12,722 bases of DNA from Isohypsibius dastychi (lineage: Eukaryota; Tardigrada; Eutardigrada; Parachela; Isohypsibiidae). The notes beneath the pieces are model-generated. The model worked only from the letters and a program-made list of their open reading frames with translations. It made no database searches and was not told where the DNA came from. The translations under genes were made by a program, and so were the position numbers. The stretch covers positions 1 to 12,722 of the forward strand of contig JAQIWT010001068.1 in the NCBI GenBank assembly GCA_034696485.1, in the 5' to 3' direction. Below, one piece after another: positions 8,305 through 12,722 of the stretch. Each line of letters opens with the position of its first letter. The stretch's first letter is position 1.

Positions 8305-11300
8305 GATGCAATCGGGAAAGCAACGTGGTTTACGTCGATAGATATGAACCAAGGTTTCCATCAAATACCGATAGACCTGCAAGATGTCGAAAAAACGGCA
8401 ATTAAAACTCCGATTGGATTGTACGAGTATACGAGACTGCCGTTTGGACTCTGTGGGGGTCCGGCAACTTTCCAAAGATTAATGAACCAAGTTCTGGGCG
8501 ACATGCTGTACGTTGAATGTATGTGTTATATCGACGATATATTGATATTTGCTAACTCGTTCGAAGAATTGACGGAACGCACGAAGAAAGTGCTTGAAAG
8601 GTTGCGAGATGCGCGTTTGACAATTAAATTGAAAAAATGTGCATTCGCACAGCGTGAGATATTCTTTTTGGGACATATGGTCGACGAACATGGAATCAGA
8701 ATGGACCCGAAGAAAATAAAAGCTATGAAGGAGTTCCCGCAGCCAAAAAAGTTGAAAGACGTGCAAGCATTCATTGGGGTGTGCACGTATTATCGGAAAT
8801 TCATTAAGAATTTTGCGGCGTTGGCCAAACCACTGACGGATCTAAACCGTGGTTCAAAGAAATTCCGATGGGGACCGGAAGAGCAGAAAGCTTTCGAGAC
8901 ATTGAGAGACGAAATGTGTACTCAAGGAGAAACGAGAGTGTTAGCGAGATTCGACCCTGAACTGAAAACGGAAGTACGCTGCGACAGTAGTCGTGAAGGA
9001 ATAGGAGCAATATTGGTGCAATACCACAAAACTGGGTGGAAACCTGTTGCATACATGTCAAGAAAGTTGAATGCATCCCAAGCAGAAAAGTGGTCAATAC
9101 CGGAACTAGAATTATGGGCAGTAGTGTCGGCTTTGTTGAATTTCCGAACGTACTTAGAATCGATAGCGCCGCCAAACAAATTCACGGTAATTACCGATCA
9201 ACAGTCGCTGACTTCGTTAAAAAACATGAAGAGACCGGGCATACGACAAGCAAGACGGCAGTTATTTTTAGACCAGTTTGACTTCCATGTAGTGCATAAA
9301 CCGGGGCACTTGAACCTGGATGCAGATGCGTTGTCTCGTAACCCGGTAGACGGAGCTGTTGAGGAAGGACAAGAGGATGTAACTGAATTAAGATGCTTTC
9401 GACAAAGAATGAAAGAACAAAAAGAATCTGGATTGCAGATTTACGTTGAGGAACCAGAAGGTTACAGAGAAAACTGGGTGATTGCAGGTTCCAAGGAAGC
9501 AATGATGAAAGAAGGCGAAATTCGTAAAATTATTAGAGAAAAATACGATAAATCCATTGACGAGTGGCTAGACGAAATGAAAGGTGAAAATCTTGACCAG
9601 ATGATCGAAGCGGGAATGTTGACAAATGTGCGTAACATGTCACAAAAGGAGTTGCTGGAACGACTATCTCAAGGTGTACTCGCAGAATTGGAAGACGAAA
9701 TAGATCTAGAGACGGAATATTTAACACGTTGTGAAAGACGCTTCGTGCGAAATTTTTGGAAAGCTACGACAAATGAAGACGAGTACGAGCTACCAACGGA
9801 AATGCAGGACGTTATATATCCATCTGATACAGAGAGTCTACGCGAAGTAGAATCGGAAAGCGACTCATCTGAAGATGAAGCTGAATGCTCATATAATCAG
9901 ATAAAGAAACGAGAGAAAATGGCTGAAAAAGAAAAGAGAAAATCATCTAAACAAGCAGTGCAAAACCAGAAGAAAAAAGATGACGACCCAGACTATGAAT
10001 TACCGTCACCAAAACTAAAGTTAAAACCGAAAGAACCGCAACAACCGAAAAGAAGAACCAAGTGGATGGACTGGGAAAGACCGGCACCACTTCCGGTCGA
10101 GTTACCGGTTTTGCCTAAAGTTCACGCAAGAAAAAACGGGGAGAAAGAATACTTGTATGTGTTCTCAGATGAGGCAAATAATTACAAGGGCTGGAGAGAA
10201 GCTCAGTTGGATGACGAATTTGGAAAACGCTTTATTAGCTTGTTCGAGAACTCGGAACCAAAACCGCCTATGACGGAATCGGAGAAATCTAAGAAATTAG
10301 GTTTCTGCATGGTAGACAACATACTGCATAGAATACGGAGATTCAAAGAATCTGAGAAGAAGCTAGTTTATGTACCGGCAAAAATGCGCAAAGCATTCCT
10401 GAAAGACATTCACGATTCTGTTGCCGGAGGACACGGTGGAGTGTGGGTTACCGCATCAATCGTAAGAGATAGAGCCTGGTGGCCTACAGCAGTACCGGAC
10501 ATTGTGAAATACGTACAAACGTGTGACGCATGTCAACGACGGAAAACTCCGAAAACATTAACACCGGGAATGCTGCAGCACCCAACACCGCCATACCGGA
10601 AGTTTCAATGGTGGCATCTGGATGCCTGTGGACCGTTTCCAGTTTCAGGAAGAGGGAAAGTGCATGTGATAGTTGCGATAGACGCGTTCTCTCAAACGAT
10701 GGTGCTAGAAGCTGTAAGGAATTTGGATAGCGAGACAACTGCCGATTTTATAATCAGAAATATAATCCAAATATATGGTGTGCCGGACAATATCACGACT
10801 GACAATGGGTCTAATTTTAAATCTGGAATGATGGAGCAATTATTTCACTGGTTAGGATTGAGACACGTAAAAATTTCACCCTTGCATCCGGCAAGCAACG
10901 GTCAAGTTGAGAGATACATGTCGGAAGTCAAGATTTACTTATCTACTCAGATAAAAGCGGATCAATCCGATTGGTGTGACTTTGTACCTTGGATGGCATT
11001 TAAACAAAATGTGACAAAGAGTCGAACAACGAACTATTCGCCGTTCAAAATTAATTATGGAATTGAAGCAAGACTACCAATCGACACGTGGTTAAGCCAC
11101 TTGGATCCAGAGGGAGACTTGGTTTCTGATTACGATATGTATGTCCAACGTATGCAGTCTATCTATAACGATGTATGTGAAGAAGTGTTTACACGAATTC
11201 ATTTTGCTCACTTGAAAACTCGAGATAGATTCAATAAAATGCACAGACATGTCGAATTTAAACCCGGACAGAAGGTGTTGATTTTACGTAACGTCTACAA

Positions 11301-12240
11301 GAAACATGAAAGCCCGAAATTAGCGTACAAATGGATAGGTCCATTCACAATTTGCGGTGCCGTGGGTCCTAATACATATGAGATGTACTGGGAAGGCAAC
11401 AAAGCAAACACGTTAATGAAGGTGCATGTCAGTCAGATAAAAGAATATCATGAACGAGAAGCGGGAGTGACAACGAGAGCGCAAGGTGAGCAGAGTGAAG
11501 ACGAAGAGGATAGTAAATTACCTCAATTTCGTATAAAAAGAACACCAGGTAAGCAGACAACGACTTTCAAAAAAGTAGCAGATGGTGAGAACGAAGGTCA
11601 TAAAATAGACCACTATGACGTCATTGATAAAAAATTAACTGAGAGACGTTTTGCAGAAACGGAAGACGAGAGTTCGAATGATTCTGAATGCGCAGTTAGC
11701 GAAAGTAAGAAAAACCAGGTTACGAAAACGAGCAAAGTGAAAAAAGTCACTTTGGCCAGCAAAACTAAGCAAAATAATGAAACCAAGCGAGCGGAGTCCG
11801 ATACAACACCAGGTACGGCTAACAATGTACCAGACCGAATCAACGGTATGGGACCGACCGAAAGCGAAAGCGAGCCGATCAGACAGGAGAGCCTGGCGGC
11901 GAAAGAAAAGTCGAGTCCTCAGTCTGAAATTTTGAAATCTCCAGCGAACCCAGCTGAAGAAATTGTGTCGAAATCTTTTGCCGATCCTGCCAGTGTGTTA
12001 ACCACCGACGAAATCGAGCCCAAGGATCCCCTCATTTCCACCAGAAGAAGTAGCCAGCGTCGTCGATCAAACGTCTTGACTAGTAATTTCGTGGAAGGAA
12101 ACCAGAAAAAGCCAGGTATGTCGACATTGGACTTTATTCTGAAGGACGTTCCTTTGGAGAATTTGGAAATTGAGCAGGAGGGAGATTTTGTGTTGACCAG
12201 AGCTGCTAGAAAGAAGCAGCAGGCAAAACTTAAAAAGTGA
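8305..12240 (+). CDS. pol: Pol segment 4: RT palm, RNase H, integrase, charged tail
   Basis: This 1311-codon stretch follows the RT stop in the same frame; its first ATG (8344) is inside RT. RT: first catalytic Asp at 8341-8343 (SIDMNQGFHQI), the LPFGL motif, and YIDD at 8527-8538. RNase H: Asp at 8983 (CDSS), the E-L-E helix, ITDQQSL, and the closing DADALSR (to about 9345). A linker of roughly 340 residues, charged and without a recognised domain, follows. Integrase: an HHCC zinc-binding domain (His 10411 and 10432, Cys 10522 and 10531); catalytic Asp 10621, Asp 10801 and Glu 10909, with 35 residues between the last two (D,D35E). A GPY/F-type module has WIGPF at 11332-11346. About 260 residues follow, rich in Ser, Glu and Lys, ending in a basic run. 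No chromodomain and no env-like transmembrane segment are seen. All catalytic residues are intact; only the upstream stop separates it from the RT N-terminus. Confidence 0.9.
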   Translation, partial: DAIGKATWFTSIDMNQGFHQIPIDLQDVEKTAIKTPIGLYEYTRLPFGLCGGPATFQRLMNQVLGDMLYVECMCYIDDILIFANSFEELTERTKKVLERLRDARLTIKLKKCAFAQREIFFLGHMVDEHGIRMDPKKIKAMKEFPQPKKLKDVQAFIGVCTYYRKFIKNFAALAKPLTDLNRGSKKFRWGPEEQKAFETLRDEMCTQGETRVLARFDPELKTEVRCDSSREGIGAILVQYHKTGWKPVAYMSRKLNASQAEKWSIPELELWAVVSALLNFRTYLESIAPPNKFTVITDQQSLTSLKNMKRPGIRQARRQLFLDQFDFHVVHKPGHLNLDADALSRNPVDGAVEEGQEDVTELRCFRQRMKEQKESGLQIYVEEPEGYRENWVIAGSKEAMMKEGEIRKIIREKYDKSIDEWLDEMKGENLDQMIEAGMLTNVRNMSQKELLERLSQGVLAELEDEIDLETEYLTRCERRFVRNFWKATTNEDEYELPTEMQDVIYPSDTESLREVESESDSSEDEAECSYNQIKKREKMAEKEKRKSSKQAVQNQKKKDDDPDYELPSPKLKLKPKEPQQPKRRTKWMDWERPAPLPVELPVLPKVHARKNGEKEYLYVFSDEANNYKGWREAQLDDEFGKRFISLFENSEPKPPMTESEKSKKLGFCMVDNILHRIRRFKESEKKLVYVPAKMRKAFLKDIHDSVAGGHGGVWVTASIVRDRAWWPTAVPDIVKYVQTCDACQRRKTPKTLTPGMLQHPTPPYRKFQWWHLDACGPFPVSGRGKVHVIVAIDAFSQTMVLEAVRNLDSETTADFIIRNIIQIYGVPDNITTDNGSNFKSGMMEQLFHWLGLRHVKISPLHPASNGQVERYMSEVKIYLSTQIKADQSDWCDFVPWMAFKQNVTKSRTTNYSPFKINYGIEARLPIDTWLSHLDPEGDLVSDYDMYVQRMQSIYNDVCEEVFTRIHFAHLKTRDRFNKMHRHVEFKPGQKVLILRNVYKKHESPKLAYKWIGPFTICGAVGPNTYEMYWEGNKANTLMKVHVSQIKEYHEREAGVTTRAQGEQSEDEEDSKLPQFRIKRTPGKQTTTFKKVADGENEGHKIDHYDVIDKKLTERRFAETEDESSNDSECAVSESKKNQVTKTSKVKKVTLASKTKQNNETKRAESDTTPGTANNVPDRINGMGPTESESEPIRQESLAAKEKSSPQSEILKSPANPAEEIVSKSFADPASVLTTDEIEPKDPLISTRRSSQRRRSNVLTSNFVEGNQKKPGMSTLDFILKDVPLENLEIEQEGDFVLTRAARKKQQAKLKK

Positions 12241-12295
12241 GAGTTTTTTTTGAGAAATTCCGAAACAGGCTGTAATCAAAGATTTTGCCCTATTC

Positions 12296-12322
12296 CGAAG
12301 TTAGAACTTAGTTCTAACTTCG
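12296..12322 (+). repeat. Perfect inverted repeat (hairpin), 12-bp arms
   Basis: CGAAGTTAGAAC (12296-12307) and GTTCTAACTTCG (12311-12322) are exact reverse complements around the three bases TTA. The element directly abuts an AATAAA (12323-12328). It could be an RNA hairpin affecting 3' processing or a DNA-level protein-binding palindrome. Confidence 0.85.
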
Positions 12323-12328
12323 AATAAA
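12323..12328 (+). terminator. AATAAA polyadenylation signal candidate
   Basis: Canonical AATAAA 83 bases after the pol stop, immediately after a perfect hairpin, with GT-rich sequence 45-100 bases downstream. If the LTR starts at 12271 this lies in U3, where use would end transcripts before R. The AATAAA at 10-15 would then be the genuine genomic-RNA signal. Confidence 0.4.
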
Positions 12329-12372
12329 ATGTTCTGTGCTGGGAAATTGTCGGGAAAGCTGAAAAAACATGT

Positions 12373-12424
12373 TGGGGTAGAGTGGGGTTCTTCGTGGGTC
12401 TTCGTGGGTTCTTGGGGTTCTTGA
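12373..12424 (+). repeat. G/T-rich short tandem repeats
   Basis: TCTTCGTGGG occurs twice in tandem (12389-12398 and 12399-12408), followed by TTCTTGGGGTTCTTGAG, a diverged continuation. The whole stretch is G/T-rich and low in complexity. It may be a protein-binding array in U3 or a GU-rich downstream element for polyadenylation. Confidence 0.7.
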
Positions 12425-12468
12425 GATTTTGCCGAATTTTTTTTGCCCTTTTTTGCAATTCGCATTAT

Positions 12469-12475
12469 TATAAAA
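12469..12475 (+). promoter_or_regulatory. TATA box candidate in U3
   Basis: TATAAAA, a full consensus TATA box, in the presumed U3. A start site would be expected about 25-35 bases downstream, near 12500. A second weaker one, TATAAAT, lies at 12621-12627. In the 5' LTR copy (outside the window) these would drive the genomic RNA. Confidence 0.4.
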
Positions 12476-12490
12476 TTTTCGGGACGTAAA

Positions 12491-12596
12491 TTCCGAGTTG
12501 TGAAAGAGAATTTGAATTTGGTTGAGTTTGTTGTGGTCAACTGTGAGGGTCAACTACAGAGACGTAGTTGTTGGCCCTTTCCGAAGTTGTGAAAGA
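12491..12596 (+). repeat. Short direct repeats and a hairpin in U3
   Basis: TTCCGAGTTGTGAAAGA (12491-12507) recurs with one extra A at 12579-12596. Between them GGTCAACT occurs twice (12535-12542 and 12548-12555). CAACTAC (12551-12557) pairs exactly with GTAGTTG (12564-12570) around a six-base loop. The pattern looks like a small cluster of regulatory binding sites. Confidence 0.65.
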
Positions 12597-12639
12597 CGGT
12601 GTCTTTCTGGACATTTATTTTATAAATTTGTTCTTAACA

Positions 12640-12660
12640 TTTTCCTATTTCTTTCTTTCA
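12640..12660 (+). promoter_or_regulatory. Splice acceptor-like site, pyrimidine tract plus TTTCAG
   Basis: A pyrimidine-rich tract ends in TTTCTTTCTTTCAG at 12660, close to the nematode 3' splice consensus TTTTCAG. It could accept a cis donor, for example CAG/GTAAGC at 11549, or, from the 5' LTR copy, a spliced leader. Use of the site is inference. Confidence 0.4.
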
Positions 12661-12722
12661 GCTGACAACGGATCGCGTCGAAAGCCGCACCGGAAGCTGA
12701 ATTTAATTAATGGTTTTATTCT

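Larger units (their letters stand above)
12241..12722 (+). repeat. Non-coding 3' region, probable start of 3' LTR (U3)
   Basis: After the pol stop, base composition changes from A-rich to T/G-rich and no meaningful reading frame is seen. TGTAA at 12271-12275 is the inverted complement of TTACA at 162-166 and is the best candidate for the LTR left edge. The region has a hairpin beside AATAAA, a TATA box, G/T-rich tandem repeats, two short direct-repeat pairs and a splice-acceptor-like site, as expected of regulatory LTR sequence. No good polypurine tract precedes 12271 (the nearest purine-rich stretch is around 12232-12242, interrupted by a T). The boundary is therefore uncertain, and the right end of the LTR lies outside the window. 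Confidence 0.5.

Noticed and set aside
9036-9281. Short alternative-frame plus-strand frames (also at 4559-4780 and 10530-10730)
   Set aside because: They overlap RNase H, gag and integrase coding sequence in other frames and have no recognisable content.
11461-11580. Chromodomain after integrase
   Set aside because: No aromatic-cage pattern or fold-like hydrophobic spacing is visible; the sequence is low in complexity.
11461-12240. Envelope-like protein at the 3' end
   Set aside because: No signal peptide, transmembrane segment or separate frame; the region is a charged tail continuous with integrase.
12207-12270. Polypurine tract before the 3' LTR
   Set aside because: Purine runs here are interrupted and none directly abuts TGTAA at 12271, so I do not list one as a feature.
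1-12722. Terminal direct repeats (complete LTR pair) within the window
   Set aside because: Comparing the first 166 and last 480 bases by eye shows no shared stretch beyond short chance matches such as CACCGGAA.

Overview
The window holds one very long LTR retrotransposon of the Ty3/gypsy (Metaviridae-like) type, lying entirely on the + strand. It is most likely from a metazoan and probably a nematode. The family call rests on the order gag with zinc knuckles, aspartic protease, reverse transcriptase (RT), RNase H, integrase with a D,D35E triad, and a GPY/F-type C-terminal module. The nematode guess is weaker and rests on a pyrimidine-rich TTTCAG splice acceptor near the right end and the general A-rich coding style. 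No host gene, tRNA, rRNA or CRISPR array is visible.

Layout: positions 1-166 are an ATG-free leader that looks like the end of a 5' LTR (R/U5). It ends in TTACA and is followed at once by a TGGCGCCC primer-binding-site-like motif. Gag (166-4701, 1511 aa) has a long acidic and coiled-coil N-terminal extension, a gag/capsid region and two CCHC knuckles. At its very end is a classic -1 frameshift heptamer, A AAA AAC, abutting the gag stop and followed by a stem/pseudoknot-capable RNA. The -1 frame (4698-6074) carries a basic/acidic linker and a retropepsin-like domain whose catalytic Asp is replaced by Val. After an in-frame TAA and an 18-base gap, the same frame continues (6093-7268) with a second retropepsin that has an intact DTG. 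That frame ends at CCC TAA, and the next frame (+1) continues with an unrecognised module and the N-terminal part of RT (to 8304). An in-frame TAA then cuts RT. The remaining 1311 codons (8305-12240) encode the RT palm with YIDD, RNase H, a long linker, integrase and a long charged tail.

The last 480 bases are non-coding and change composition from A-rich to T/G-rich. They contain a perfect 12-bp hairpin beside AATAAA, a TATAAAA box, short direct repeats and the splice-acceptor-like site. This looks like U3 of the 3' LTR, probably starting at TGTAA (12271). The two window ends share no repeat, so each end appears to carry a different part of the LTR.

How it would work: gag is made alone, and -1 frameshifting gives gag plus the protease region. 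Expression of RT and integrase then needs passage through a stop at 6072, a +1 shift near 7265, and a stop at 8302. The first junction looks programmed. The 8302 stop looks like decay of this copy. The other two are ambiguous. The most unusual features are the tandem active/degenerate protease pair, the multi-step recoding layout, and the large extra modules in Gag, before RT, between RNase H and integrase, and after integrase.
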